From Podocnemis expansa (taxonomy: Eukaryota; Chordata; Testudines; Podocnemididae), in the NCBI GenBank assembly GCA_007922195.1, contig ML682003.1, positions 6,827,952 to 6,891,951 of the forward strand: a DNA stretch of 64,000 bases. Direction: 5' to 3'. Every line of letters starts with the position of its first letter. Position 1 is the stretch's first letter. Below are positions 1-11,045 of this stretch, one piece after another. Both the position numbers and the translations under genes were made by a program. Below the pieces are notes generated by a model. The model saw nothing but the letters and a program-made list of their open reading frames with translations. It had not been told where the DNA came from and did no database searches.

Positions 1-433
1 GGGGGGGTCAGGGGCGCCGGGCTCAGCCCGCAGCTCGGGCTGCCCCCTGACACCCCCGCTGTGTCGGGGAGCAGCCCAGGCTGCGGGCTCAGCCCCATGC
101 CCCTGACCTGCCCGCGGTGTTGGGGGGCAGCTCTGGCCGGGGGCTGAGCCACCCCACAGGGGCTCACCCCCCACTGGTACCTGCAGCCCCCTTTCTGGGC
201 TGCAGGGTGAGCCAGCAGCGGCTTACCCCCAGGGGGCTGCAGCCCCCTGCAGCACCTAACGAAATAGCATGTTCACACTGTGAACCTGCTATTTTGTTTC
301 CCGCTTTTTTCCCTATTTCAAAATAACTTTTTTGCTAATTCGCATTAAGTCATTTCGAAATAAGGCATTATTTCAAAACAAGTTGTTTCGACACAACTTG
401 TTTCAAAATAACCATGTGTGTGTGAATACAGCC
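1..433. mobile_element. Foldback MITE, right part (copy a)
   Basis: The window opens inside this element. Positions 1-260 are GC-rich filler in which 'ctgcagcccc'-like words recur. Positions 265-425 are AT-rich and built of inverted TTTCGAAATAA / TTGTTTCGAAACAA-type words. The right end reads GTGTGTGAATACAGCC and abuts the 3' end of a CR1 copy at 434. The copies at 11,419-12,104 and 40,897-41,258 have the same end and the same internal words. The left end and target duplication lie outside the window, so boundaries are approximate. Confidence 0.6.
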
Positions 434-915
434 ATAGACTCTAAGGTCAGAAAGGACCAGTATGACCATCTAGTCTGACCTCCTGCATAATGCAGGCCAC
501 AAAACATCACCCACCCACTCCAGCAATAAGCCTCTGATCCATGACTGAGTTATTAAAGGCCTCAAATCATGATTTAAAGAATTTAAGATACAGAGAATTC
601 ACCAGCAGGTGAGCCTTGCCCCATGCTACAGAGAAAGGCAAAAAAGCCCCTAGAGCCCTTTCCAATCTGCCCTGGGGGAAAATTCCTTCCCAACCCCAAA
701 TATAGCAATCAGGTAAATCCTGAGCATGCAGGCAAGTCTCACCAGCCAGTCGCCCAAGAAAGAATGCTCTGTACTAACTCAGAACCCACCCCATCCAACC
801 TCCATTCTCAGGACACTGACATATCCACCACCAGTAGCCAAAGATAAGTCAATTTCCAAAGTAGGCCACCCCTTCATAAACTTATTAAACTCAGTTAAAC
901 TTATCAAGCTCAGCC
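434..915 (-). mobile_element. CR1 LINE, 3' end
   Basis: Read on the minus strand, this is the 3' untranslated end of a CR1 subfamily ending in '..GGTCAGACTAGATGGTCATACTGG..CTTAGAGTCTATG'. The same 3' end occurs in copies at 13,386-15,442 (plus), 17,936-18,430 (plus), 40,600-41,690 (minus) and 56,800-57,455 (minus). No open frame remains and the element is 5'-truncated near 915. Confidence 0.75.
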
Positions 916-980
916 TTGTTTTTCAAGTATCTGTGAGCACTAAGTACACCATCTTCAGAGGCTCTTCCAGGCAGGACAGC

Positions 981-1968
981 ATGGATAGTGAGACACCAAC
1001 CGTTGTGACCTGTATGGGATCTGCCATGTTCGTCTTTCTCCCTGAGGTTAAAACCAGCTACATCTGTACAAAGTGTAAGCTGTTCTCCATACTGCAAGAA
1101 AAAAATTAAAGGGCTGGAGGCTCAAATATCGACTCTGTGGTGCATCAGAGAAGATGAAGGCTTTCTGGACAGGAGTCAGGAGCTAATCCTGCAGGCACAG
1201 CACACCAAAGAGTCTGACGGCACAGAGCAGCCAGGACTGATGAGAAGAAAACTGGCAGTGTGTGACCTGCAGAGAATGTAAGAGAAGAACGTCTATATCG
1301 CCAACACCAATCAGGGTAAGTAATCACTTGCAGGCTCTCCCTATAGGTACTGCTGCTGAGAATGCATTGGAAGAGTTGTCTGAGGCACTATTGGTTGAAA
1401 GGCATGGGATGCATTGTCCTGGGGGTGGGGGCCCTGACACCAGCATTCCCAAGAGGAAAAGACAGGTCATGGTGGTCAGGGACTCCATCCTAAGAGGGAC
1501 ATGGTCATCCATCTGCCATCTGGATTGGGAAAACCAAGAGGTGTGAAGCTTGCCCAGAACTAGAATTCGAGATGTGATGAAGAATTTGCTGAGACTCTTC
1601 AAGCCCTCAGACCACTACTCCTTTCTAATGATCCACATAGGCACCCATTATACAGCCAAGAATGATCTTGAACGTATCACTGCAGACTATGTGGCTTTCG
1701 GAAGGAGGATAAAGGAATTTGAGGCACAGGCAGTGCTCTTGTCCATCCTTCCTGTTATGGAAAAGGCCCAGGCAGAGACCACTGCATTATGGAAGCAAAT
1801 GCATGGCCATGCAGGTGGTGTCAAAGAGAGGGCTTTGACTTCTTTGACCATGGGATGTTGTTCCAGGAAGAAGGACTGCTAGGGAGGGATGGGATTCATC
1901 TAACAAAGAGGGGGAAAGCCATCTTCACAGGCAGGCTGGCTTACTTGGTCAGGAGGGCTTTAAACTAG
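981..1968 (+). pseudogene. CR1 ORF1 remnant with SGNH-esterase region
   Basis: This is a decayed CR1 ORF1. The ATG at 981 begins a short frame with a C-x2-C pair (CTKC, about 1,065-1,080), like the N-terminal zinc-binding region of CR1 ORF1. After several stops, frames around 1,460-1,960 give the blocks of the ORF1 esterase: RDSILRG (GDS-like block; the G is changed to R here), HIGTHYT (GTND-like block), SILPV, and 'GMGFI..KRGK', matching the DGIHLT-type end. The tail RRALN-stop ends at 1,968. CR1 ORF1 proteins are known to combine an N-terminal zinc finger with a lipolytic-like esterase; that knowledge underlies the call. Stops and changed catalytic blocks make it non-functional. Confidence 0.7.
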
Positions 1969-2029
1969 GTTTGTTGGGGAATGGAGTCCTAATCTTTGAG
2001 ATAAATGAGAAAGGAGGACACGAGGAGAA

Positions 2030-3039
2030 AACACAAGGAGGAGAAACCTGCTCAGTGAGTCACCCAAACTGACCATGTGACTCAATTCCATTTTGATCTG
2101 GCAAGAACTCTTCAGAGCATGGAGAAGGACAGAGGTAATAAAAGGCAGCAGCCCCAACTCCATTTTGTCTTCAGTCTCCAATCTGCAACCAACACTCCCC
2201 TCTGGGACCAGGACTGGCTCAAGGGGTTGTGGCACCCAAAGCCAAATTTTGATTTGGCGTCCCTCCCCATCTCCTTCATGGAGGTTGAAAATGGTTTTCC
2301 AAAGTGCATAAATCTCCAGCGTCTGCCTGCAGAAGGATTTAAAGTGCACTTTGCCTACATGACTTAAGCTTCAGGTTGACTGACAGTGCCTGAGCTGCAA
2401 GGGAAGAGTTGAAGAGGCGAGAGCCAGACTGATCTTCAGTGGGGCTAGGTGGCACTAAGAACTGTCACCTAAAGCCACATCTGTCTCTTGCCTCATAGTA
2501 GAGCCGGCCCTGTCTGGAACTATTCTGCTGCAACTGAACAAAGGACTGAGACCCACCCAGATGCTGGGTGTCTACCAGAGGAATCGGACTAACCTGCAAA
2601 CTACTCGAGGACTGATTTTCTATGGATTCTATATCATTGCATGTATCAGAGTCACTTTGATTCCTTAATATCTCTCATATGTTGTTTCTTTTCTTTTTAT
2701 AGTAAACCTTTAGTTGGCTGGCAGCATTGTATTTTGAGTAAGATCCAAGCCTATATTGTTCTGGGTGATGTGGCTGGCCCTTTGGAGTCAGAAGAACCTA
2801 TTTCTTTAAGAGACCCAGTGGCTAGAAGGGACCATAGGAACTGATGTGCAGTAATGGGGCTGCGTCTATTTTACTATGCTTGGTGATGACCAGAGTGGGG
2901 AATCAGAAGCATGTTTTGTTGCTGACTGCGAGACTGGTTTAAGTACCACCTATCAGTGGTTTGGTGATTGCCCCTTGGTTTTGCAGCTTGCCCTAATTTT
3001 TGCACATTCAGGAGGTTGTCCCAGGAGGCCCAGGTCACA
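2030..3039 (+). mobile_element. Solo or truncated LTR, family 2 (copy A)
   Basis: About 700 bases, excluding one insertion, match the reverse complement of the LTR at 39,985-42,201. Shared parts include a TATA-like 'aataaaaggcag' near 2,140, the 'ccattttgtctt' block, a variant poly(A) region near 2,700 and a 3' end in GGTCACA at 3,039. The 5' end is truncated or unclear near 2,030. It lies between CR1 ORF1 and ORF2 pieces. No internal retroviral sequence follows, so it is a solo or truncated LTR. Confidence 0.7.
2209..2512. mobile_element. hAT-type MITE inside LTR copy A
   Basis: The ends are CAGGACTGGCTCAAGG on the left and the inverse of CAGGGCCGGCTCTA on the right. It is flanked by an 8-bp duplication, TCTGGGAC (2,201-2,208) and TCTGGAAC (2,513-2,520), with one mismatch. 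The other LTR copy has a single uninterrupted CTCTGGAAC at this point, so an empty site is available in the same window. There is no transposase. Confidence 0.82.
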
Positions 3040-3400
3040 AAAGGAATTCTACAAGGATGTCAGTAACAAAAAGAGGATCAGGGATGGTGTAAGTCCCTTA
3101 CTGAATAGGATTAAATGACCTAGTGGTAGATGATGTGGAAAAGGCTGAAGTACTCAATGCTTTTGTTATCTCAGTCCTCCCAGGCAGGGTCAGCTCCCAG
3201 GCTACTACACTGGGTAACACAAAATTGGGAGAAGGAGAACAGGCCTTGGTGATGGAAGGTGAGGTTAGGGACTATGTAGTGACGTTGGACATGCACAAGT
3301 TAATGGAGCCAGATGAACGGCATCCAAGAGGGCTGAGGGAGTTAGCTGGTGTGATTGCAGAGCCTGAAAAAGAGAAGAGAGGGGTGGGGTTTCACATTAG
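3040..3400 (+). pseudogene. CR1 ORF2 fragment, pre-RT region
   Basis: Broken frames give [24 protein letters not shown] and ERHPRGLRELAGVI, the linker just before the reverse transcriptase in the CR1 ORF2 copies at 8,824 (minus) and 23,730 (plus). It follows directly on the end of LTR copy A. There are frameshifts, and the homology stops near 3,400. Confidence 0.75.
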
Positions 3401-4212
3401 TTCCTTTTGCAGTAAAATGCTGGAGGCATTCCTGTCTTACCTTAGCCCCCCTGTCAAATGATAGATTTGACTGGGGTTCTTGGAGCCCCCTTTGTATGTT
3501 AAGGACAGTAGGTGTTTGCATGCTACTGGTTGGTTAAGAGCTGCTGTGACTAGAGAAAGGCAGAGTCTGTGAGCTGAGAGGGAACTCTCCTTCTCTGAGC
3601 TGCAATTACTGAAGAGGAGCAGCAAATGGAGAGACTGGCAAGTTGGGTGGCATAAGTGACTGGAGGGCAGAGCTGGTGGATGGTGAGAGCAGCCAGTGGT
3701 GAGCTGGGCAGCGTGAGTGACTGGAGGGCGGAGCTGCTGGATGGCGGGCAGAGCCAAGGAACAGTTCTAGAGGATGGAGTGAGTGACCAGTAGATGGCAT
3801 CAGCGGACAGCTGGTGTGAAAGACACTCCCTACGTACCCTAGGGTTGGTTGGGAGCCTAGTTAGTACTGATTCCACAGATCAGTGCTGGTTTTGCCATTG
3901 TCTTGTATGTTCTGTTATGTGGTGTGGGTTGTTGGGACCTTTGCTCTGTACTGACTAGCTAGATCAGCGCTGATTTCTGTTATTTGGCCTTTTACACTCT
4001 TTTGCTACCATTAAAAGTTCTGTTTACTACACTAAGTTTCATGCATGCGAGTGGGGAAGCCTTACTCCTTTGGGGTGCCCAGGAAATGGTGTAGGATTCC
4101 CAGAAATCTGGGTGTGGGCTTGAGCCTCTTGGTGGTGCTACATTATTGGGAAACCCCTAGGTATAGAACCCGGCCCTTGGTCTGCCAGTCTGCCCTGGCA
4201 GAAGGGTTATAT
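3401..4212. other. Unassigned insertion between two CR1 pieces
   Basis: About 800 bases separate CR1 homology ending near 3,400 from CR1 homology resuming near 4,213. It contains a locally repeated 'gtgagtgactggagggc' motif (3,650-3,740) and 'ccattaaaagttctg' near 4,010, which could be a polyadenylation region. No protein similarity or paired termini were found. It could be another LTR, but no TG..CA ends with a duplication could be fixed. Confidence 0.35.
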
Positions 4213-4535
4213 ATGGTTTGGATGAATAGACTGTAAGGTGGGTAGAAAGCTGGCTAGATCATCAGGCTCAGTGGGTAAGGATCAACAGCTCAATATCTAG
4301 TTGGCAACCAGTAACTAGTGGAGTGCTCCCAGGGCTGGTCCTGGGCCCAGTTCTGTTCAACATCTTCATTAATGATGTGGATGATGGGGTAGATTGCACC
4401 CTCAGTAAATTCATGGATGACACCAAGCTGAAGGAAATGGTAGATACACTGGAGAGTAGGGATAGGGTTCAGGAAGAGATAGACAAATTGGAGCATTGGG
4501 CCAAATGAAATCTCATGAGGTTCAACAAGGCTACT
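4213..4535 (+). pseudogene. CR1 ORF2 fragment, RT palm region
   Basis: It encodes [21 protein letters not shown] and KFMDDTKL, the CR1 reverse transcriptase motifs B and C. The catalytic FADD is changed to FMDD and stops are present. It resembles 26,519-26,722 and 24,950-25,220. Confidence 0.8.
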
Positions 4536-4539
4536 TGGC

Positions 4540-6083
4540 CTGTTAAGGCTTACATCATGTGTAGTATCTGTTCTTATCAGTTTAATCTGGTTTATTCAGA
4601 TTTATTACTGAGGCAGATGATTACACTTCCTAGAAGAGCTGAATCTCACTTTGAAGAAAATGACAGATCTTCAGGATGGATGCAGCTGTTGCTTTTAGAA
4701 TGACTACTGGATCAGAGAGGAAGATTGCTCCGCTGCACAGGGCTACTCAAGCCACTGCTCTTCTTGCCTCCAGTAGTGGCTGTCAGGTTGTTGGTTTCAC
4801 CAGTGCCTGCCCTGCAGTCCTCCAGCAAGCTTCTGCGAAGAAAACAGCTGCTCCTCACACTGCTCAAGGAGCGGCCTCTGCTGAGACCGCTCTGGCTTCC
4901 TGTGCTACTACTCCTGGTGCTCACCAGGGACTGTGCCAACCAGGCTTGCCCTGCTGCTACCTCCGCTGTGCACAGTACTCCAGGGAGCTCTAAAATCCCC
5001 CTGCTGAGTTTGCAGGGCTCCGTGGCCGCTGCCTATGCTGCTGTACCCACTGTGCACTGCCTGTGCTGCTGCATCCACTGTGGCAAGCCTCTCCAGAGGA
5101 GGCCTCCTTCCATGCTCCTCTGGCTGCTTCTTGAGGCCCAGTCTAGGAGTCAGGTCCAGTGAGCCTCTGGGTGATCGCTGCCCTTCCTGCTCCACCAGAG
5201 CCAGATGCAACTACCTTTTCCAAAGACATGGAGCAGGATGGCTTCCCATGGGACTCATGCTGGGAGATGGCTCCAGCTGATGTCTGGCCTTTGTCTCCTT
5301 CCCCTGCACTCCTAAGGGCCGCTGTGGAAGCTGTTGCCTCTGTCACTCCACTGCAGGTCACCTCTCTGGTCCCTGCTCCAGTGGCTGCTCCACATGACCC
5401 CCTGAAGTGAGGGCTCTACATGAGGACCCTCTTGTAGCCCTTGAGATTGCCTTTTGGGCTTTGGCCATTGCTAATACTCTGCCTCGAGGCTCGGAGTCCT
5501 GGATGACAGTGCCACCACCACTCCTGCCTCCTTACCTCCCAGGTCCCCCCAAAGGGTCATGTCTGTCTCTGAGGCTTCAGACCCTCCTCAGGAGACAAAC
5601 AACTTTGATCCCTCTGACACTTCAGGAGGAGCTGACAGCACGCCACATGGACAGTATCTGGTTTGCGAGGTTCTAACGTGGCAGCCCCCTGCCCTCCAGA
5701 GGCTACCTCATGAGACTTTGAGTCCAGAGTTAATGCTACCTTTGACGGAACAACACCCTGACGAGCCCAGTGCCTCTGACCCTGCTGATCAGGATTCAGC
5801 CACCTCTGCTGATCCCGTCATCCTTCCTGATGGTGCTACCTCTTTGGACAGTCTCTCCGACATGACTGAATCTGCTCCAGCGCAAGAGTTGGAAGGCACG
5901 GAAGACTGCATCTACCTCTTGTACCCCCTCACCAAGGATGTACTCTCCTGCTCCATCTGCCACCCCGCCTGTGAATTTCACCTTCTTGACAGCATCACCA
6001 GGCACCTGAGGAGGATACACCTGAAGGGGGGGTCACCTTCAGATGCATCACCTGCGGTCTGCCCTTCAGCATGCAAAAGAATC
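4540..6083 (+). pseudogene. 5' part of an RLE-type LINE (R2/NeSL-like)
   Basis: A frame at 5,559-6,083 encodes a Ser/Thr/Asp/Pro-rich stretch, then a C2H2 finger (CSIC...H-x4-H, SRHLRRIH-like, about 5,950-6,020). This is followed by the start of a second finger (ITCGLPF, about 6,040-6,065), where a CR1 copy interrupts it. Upstream, 4,680-5,560 is Ala/Pro-rich in shifting frames and probably belongs to the same element. N-terminal C2H2 fingers plus the RT remnant at 8,846-10,287 fit LINEs with a restriction-like endonuclease. Which clade (R2, R8/Hero, NeSL/Utopia) cannot be settled by eye, and the 5' boundary is uncertain. Confidence 0.55.
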
Positions 6084-6085
6084 AT

Positions 6086-8845
6086 AGAATCCTAGGCTTG
6101 GAAGGGACCTCATAGGTCATCTAGTCCAACCCCCTGCCAGAGGCAGGACCACTCCCACTAAACCATCCCAGTCATGGTTTTGTCCAGCCGGGCCTTAAAC
6201 ACCTCCAAAGATGGAGACTCCACCACCTCCCTCGGCAGCTCATTCCAATGCTTCACCACACGCCTAGTAAAAAAGTTTTCTCTAATATCCAGCCTCGACC
6301 TCCCTAACTGCAACTTGAGACCATTGCTCCTCGTTCTGTCCTCCGTTACTACCAAGAACAGTCAAGCTCTGTCTTCCTTAGACCATCCCTTCAAGTAGTT
6401 GAAGGTTGCTATCAAATCCCCCCTCAATCTTCTCTTCTGCAGACTAAATAAGCCGAATGCTTTCAGTCTTTCCTCATTGGGTTTGTGCTCCAACCCTTTA
6501 ATCATTTTGGTTGCCCTCCTCTGAACTCTCTCTAGCATGTCCCTGTCCTTTTTGTAGTGGGGAGCCCAAAACTGAACACAGTATTCTAGATGTGGCCTCA
6601 CCAGTGCAGACTAGAGGGGAATGATCACATCCCTTGATCTGCTGGTAAAACTTCTTTTGATGCAGCCAGTATGCCATTGGCCTTTTTGGCAGCAAGAGCA
6701 CACTGCTGACTCATATCCAGCTTTCCATCCACCATGACCCCCAGCTCCTTTTCTACACTGCTGCTACTTAGCTGAATGTTTCCCAGCCTGTAGCAGTGCA
6801 TGGGGTTTTTCTGTCCCACATGCAGGATTTTACACTTGTCCTTATTGAACCTCATAAGATTTCTATTGGCCCACTGTTCCAATTTGTCTAAGTCTCTGTG
6901 GAGAAGTGGGAACCCTCTGCTAGATTAGTCAGGGAAGACATGGGTGTTGATCCTCTTTCTTTTCTATTCGGGTGATGGAACACAGGTGGGTGATATGAGG
7001 TAGAGCCACTAGGGGGCAGGGGGTAGAGTTTAGGGAGCCTGTACCTGGGACCCCCCCACTGGTCACACTGGATTCAGCTGGTTGGACCAGGGGGCGGAGA
7101 GGTGGGCAGAGCTGGGAGGGAAACAAAGGACCGGAGGGGGAAGAGGGAAAATGGGGGTCCAAGAGACAGGACCCTGCCCTGGGGTGTAGCCCTAATCCCC
7201 TGGGGGTTTCACTTCTGGTTGTTCTGAGGATGCTGATACCAACTGTCCTTGCTGCTGTATGAACTGGTTTGCTAATAAACCCTCTGAATGCCACACTGGC
7301 TGAGAGTCACTGCTGATTGGGACAATTGGGACCCTCCTGGGGGAGGAAATCCCTTCCCAGGGAGACCGGACAGAGCAAGGATCGGACCCTCTGAGCCTGG
7401 AGTTGGGGGCTGGCTGCACGGAGCGTGGAGACCCGAGGTGCTGGACGGGAGGAGACTCCACCGTGGCAGAGACCTGACTGGCTGTGGACAGAGGGGATCC
7501 AGGTGGCCTGTCTGGGGTCTCCATCACAGTCTCCCTGAATCCTGTCTTTGCCCTCCAACGTGTCTACTGTTCCCCTCAGCTTGGTGTCATCCACAAACTT
7601 ACTGAGAATGCAGTCTATTCCATCATCTAGATCATTGATGAAAATGTTGAACAGAACCGGCCCCAGGACTGAACCCTGGGGCACACCACTCGTGACTGGT
7701 TGCCAGCTAGACATGGAACCATTGATTCCTACACGCTGAAACCGTTGATCTAGCCAGTTTTCTATCCACCTTATAGTCCACCTATCCAACCCATACTGCC
7801 TTAATTTGCCAATGAGAATGCTGTGGGAAACTGTATCAAAAGCCTTGCTAAAATCAAGGGATATCACATCAACGGTTCTTCCTGCATCCAGAAAACCAGT
7901 CATCTGATCACAGAAGGAAATGAGATTGGTCAGGCATGATTTACCCTTGGTAAATCCATGCTGACTGTTCCTGATCACTTTATTTTCCTCTAAGTGTTTG
8001 AGGATGGATTCTTTGAGAATCTGCTCCATAATTTTGCCAGGGATTGAGGTGAGGCTGACTGGTCTATAATTCCCCGGATCCTCCTTTTTCCCTTTCTTGA
8101 AAATAGGCACTACATTTGCTTTTTTCCAATCCTCTGGCACCTCCCCTGTTCTCCATGAGTTTTGAAAAATAACGGCCAGCGGTGCTGCTATCTCATTGGC
8201 CAATTCCCTCAGCACCCTTGGATGCAGTTCGTCCGGCCCCATGGACTTGCGCACTTGCAGCTTCTTTAAGCAGTCCCTAACCTGACCTTCTGTCACCAAG
8301 GGCCTCTCTTCTTCTCTCCCATCTGCCACACCCATGGTAGTGGGCTGGGAGCTGACCCTGCCTGTGAAAACCGAAGCAAAAAATGCATTGAGCACTTCAG
8401 CTTTTTCCTCATCCTCTGTCACGAGGATGCCTGCCCTATTCAGCAAGGGGCCTACACCATCCCTGATCCTCTTTTTGTTACTAATATACTTGTAGAACCC
8501 CTTCTTGTTATCCTTTACATCCCTCGCTAGCCGCAACTCCATTTGTCCTTTGGCCTTTTTGATTTTATCCCTGCAGTCCCTAGCAATATCTTTATATGCC
8601 TCCTTGGTCATCTGACCAAGCTTCCACTTCCTGTAAGCTTCCTTTTTATGTTTAAGCTGAGAGCAGAGTTCTCTGCTAAGCCATTCTGGCTGCCTCACAT
8701 GTTTGTTCTTTCTCCTAATTGGAATGGCAACTTCCTGTGCCCTTAGCAGGGTTTTTTTAAAATATAACCAACTCTCTTGGACTCCTTTCCCCTTCAGATT
8801 AGCTTCCCAAGGGATCCCGCCCATCAGTTCCCTGAGAGAGATCCT
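6086..8845 (-). mobile_element. CR1 LINE with ORF2, split by a solo LTR
   Basis: On the minus strand this ends in '..CTAGGATTCTATGATTCTTTTG'. It is a 5'-truncated CR1 inserted in the RLE-type LINE. The open ORF2 portion runs from 8,824 to about 7,534. It encodes [43 protein letters not shown] (RT motif A), [20 protein letters not shown] (motif B) and KFVDDTKL (motif C, FADD changed to FVDD). The frame is then broken by the LTR at 6,897-7,528. The remaining C-terminal part ([33 protein letters not shown]) continues at 6,890-6,170 with frameshifts. Confidence 0.9.
6897..7528 (+). mobile_element. Solo LTR, family 1 (copy 1)
   Basis: A 632-bp unit starts TGTGGAGAAG and ends CCATCACA, with TG..CA termini and a 5-bp duplication GTCTC (6,892-6,896 and 7,529-7,533). 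It interrupts CR1 exactly where the CR1 copy at 31,128 reads 'aagtctccctgaatcc' without a break. AATAAA is at 7,274-7,279, which sets the plus orientation. The unit at 29,921-30,516 is the same family, inverted. There is no internal gene, so this is an LTR-LTR recombination product. Confidence 0.88.
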
Positions 8846-10287
8846 CGGCAGACCATCATCCTACTGCATGATGCCACCTGAGATCTATTTACAGACTTCA
8901 CAACTGTGTTTGACCATGTGGCCCTGATTACCACCAGATACCCAGAATGTCTCATACCCCTGCCCCAGGTCAGTGGTGCTGAGGACCTGGAAGCCAACTT
9001 CACGCCCAAGGAAGTGATGACCAGACTTGCTTGGCCAAAGAACACTGCTCCAGGGAAAAATGGCATCCCTTACAGCATCCTAAAGAGGTGGGATCCCAGC
9101 TGCCTGGTATACAAGAAAAGCAAGTGAGACAACCTCAGCAACTGGAGACCCATCTCCCTCTGCTCCAGCATCTATAAACTCTATGCCAAAACCAGCAAGG
9201 AGTCCTGTGGCACTTAACGAGTAACGAATTTTTTTATCGCATGAGCTTTTGTGGGAGAAAATTCCATTTTGTCAAGTGCCACAGGACTCCTTGCTTGTTT
9301 TGCTGAACTAGACTAACACAGCTACCCCTTTGAAACTCTAAGCCAGTTGCCTAGCAGGCAGAATCATGGACAGGGTGGTGAACAGGGGATCCATCAGCTC
9401 TGTCCGGAAGGGCTTTATGTCCCACAAAGGCTGCTCCGAGCACAACTTCATCCTCCAGACCGCCATCCAGACTACTCAGAGGCTCCAAAAACAGAGCACC
9501 ATGGCTTGACTAGACCTGGCTAACACTTTTGGCTCCATACCCCAACAACATATCTTCTCCATGCTCCAGGAATTTGGGATGCCAACCAGCTTCCTCTAGC
9601 TGCACCGAGAGCCATACAACTGGACCACCACCATCATCCGCTCACTTGAGGGAGAGACCACTCAGATTCCTGTCCGGGGCAGGGTGAAGCGGGGCTGTCC
9701 CCTCAGCCCCATGCCCCATCATCTTCAACCTCACCATGGAGCCACTCCCCTGAGTGATAGCCAAGGGCCCCAGGGGTTTCAACCTCTACGGGGAGAGAGT
9801 CAGCATCCTCATTTATGCAGACAACCTGCTCCTGTTAGCCGACGACCCCAAGCACCTCCAAAATATGCTGCACATCACAAGCCTGATTGCCAATAGGATG
9901 GGACTGCGCTTCAATGCCAAGAAGTGTGCATCCCTCCACATTGAAGGCAGCAAGAAGGATGCAGTACAACTGACATCATTTCAGATCCAGGGCAAGCCCT
10001 CATCCCTCCCGAAGATTGGCAGGTGTACCAGCACTTGGGGACACCAAGGAGCTTCCACATCCAACAGACCCCTGATGACACCATCCAAAGGATCCTGCAG
10101 GATGCCTCCAAGACTGATGCCTGCCTCCTGATTAATGCCCTGAACACATTCCTGATCCCCTTGCATCACATTCATCCTGGGTGGTTCAGCAGTGGCAAAG
10201 GTGCCCATCAATAAGGCCCATGGTGTCATCCAACGACTGGTGAAAAAGTGGCTGATCCTGCTCATGAGGACCAACAATGAACTGACC
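8846..10287 (+). pseudogene. RT region of an RLE-type LINE (R2/NeSL-like)
   Basis: Broken frames give a reverse transcriptase unlike CR1. They include FTPKEVMTRLAWPKNTAPGKNGIPYSILKR, NWRPISLCSSIYKLYAK, KGCSEHNFILQTAIQ, LDLANTFGSIPQQHI (motif A, decayed), RVKRGCPLSP (motif B), LIYADNLLLLADD (motif C-like), GLRFNAKKCASLHI and a thumb-like NALNTFLIP near 10,130. APGKDG, GC.EHNF.LQ and V.RGCPLSP style motifs are typical of R2/NeSL-group elements. A Penelope-like fragment interrupts it at 9,187-9,345. With the finger region at 4,540-6,083 it appears to be one old element. Stops and deletions make it dead. Confidence 0.68.
9187..9345. mobile_element. Short Penelope-like/SINE-like repeat inside the LINE
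   Basis: The core carries 'caaggagtcctgtggcactt', 'tatcgcatgagctt.tgtggga' and an end reading 'ctagactaacacagctaccc'. It shares these with 32,336-32,553 and 38,850-39,015. Inverted copies of 'agtcctgtggcactt' face each other across the unit. It splits the LINE frame between LYAK and SRIMDR. Assignment to Penelope-like elements is inference. Confidence 0.6.
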
Positions 10288-11045
10288 TAGATCAATTGGA
10301 CCATTGGGCCAAAAGAATCTGATGAGGCTCAACAAGGCCAAGTGCAGAGTCCTGAACTTAGGATGGAAGAATCCCAGGCACTATTACAGACTGGACCCTT
10401 AATGGCTAGGCAGCAGTTCTGCAGAAAAGAACCCGGTGGTTACAGTGGACAAGAAGCTGGACACGAGTCAACAATGTGCCCTTGTGGCCAAGAAGGCCAA
10501 TGGCGTATTGGGCTGCGTTAGTAGGAGAGTTGCCAGCAGATGGAGGGATGTGATTGTTCCCCTCTAGTCAGCTCTGGTGAGGTCACATCCAGAGTGTTGT
10601 GTCCAGTTTTGGGCCCCCCCACTACAGAAAGGATGTGAACAAATTGGAGAGAGTCCAGGAGGGGGCAACAAAAATGATTGGGGTCCTGGAGCACATGGTT
10701 TATCAGAAGAGGCTGAGGGACATGGGCCCTTAACTACCTGAAGTGGGTTCCAAGGAGAATGGAGCTAGGCTGTTTTCAGGGGTGGAAGATGACAGAACTA
10801 GCAGCAATTGTTTCAAACTGCAATGGGGGAGGTCTAGGTTGTCTATCAGGAAAATCTTTTTCACTAGGAGGGTGAAGCACTGGAATGGGTTACTTGGTGA
10901 CCTCTCCAACCTTAGAAATTTTACGGCCTGGCTTGACAAAGCCCTGGCTAGGATGATTTAGCTGGGGCTGGTCCTGCTTTGAGCAGGAGGTTTGCTCAGG
11001 TGGCTCCTGAAGTCCCTCCCAACTCTACTCTTCTATGAATCGATG
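10288..11045 (+). mobile_element. CR1 LINE, 3' portion
   Basis: This is the C-terminal ORF2 remnant and 3' end of CR1 (QLDHWAK-like start, then LSIRKIFFTRRVKHWNGLLGD), ending in '..cccaactctactcttctatgaatcg'. It is heavily frameshifted and directly abuts the end of the RLE-type LINE. Confidence 0.85.

Noticed and set aside
9187..9345. Functional hammerhead in this copy
   Set aside because: The CTGANGA box is lost ('gtcaagtgcc' replaces it), so only the outer repeat parts remain.
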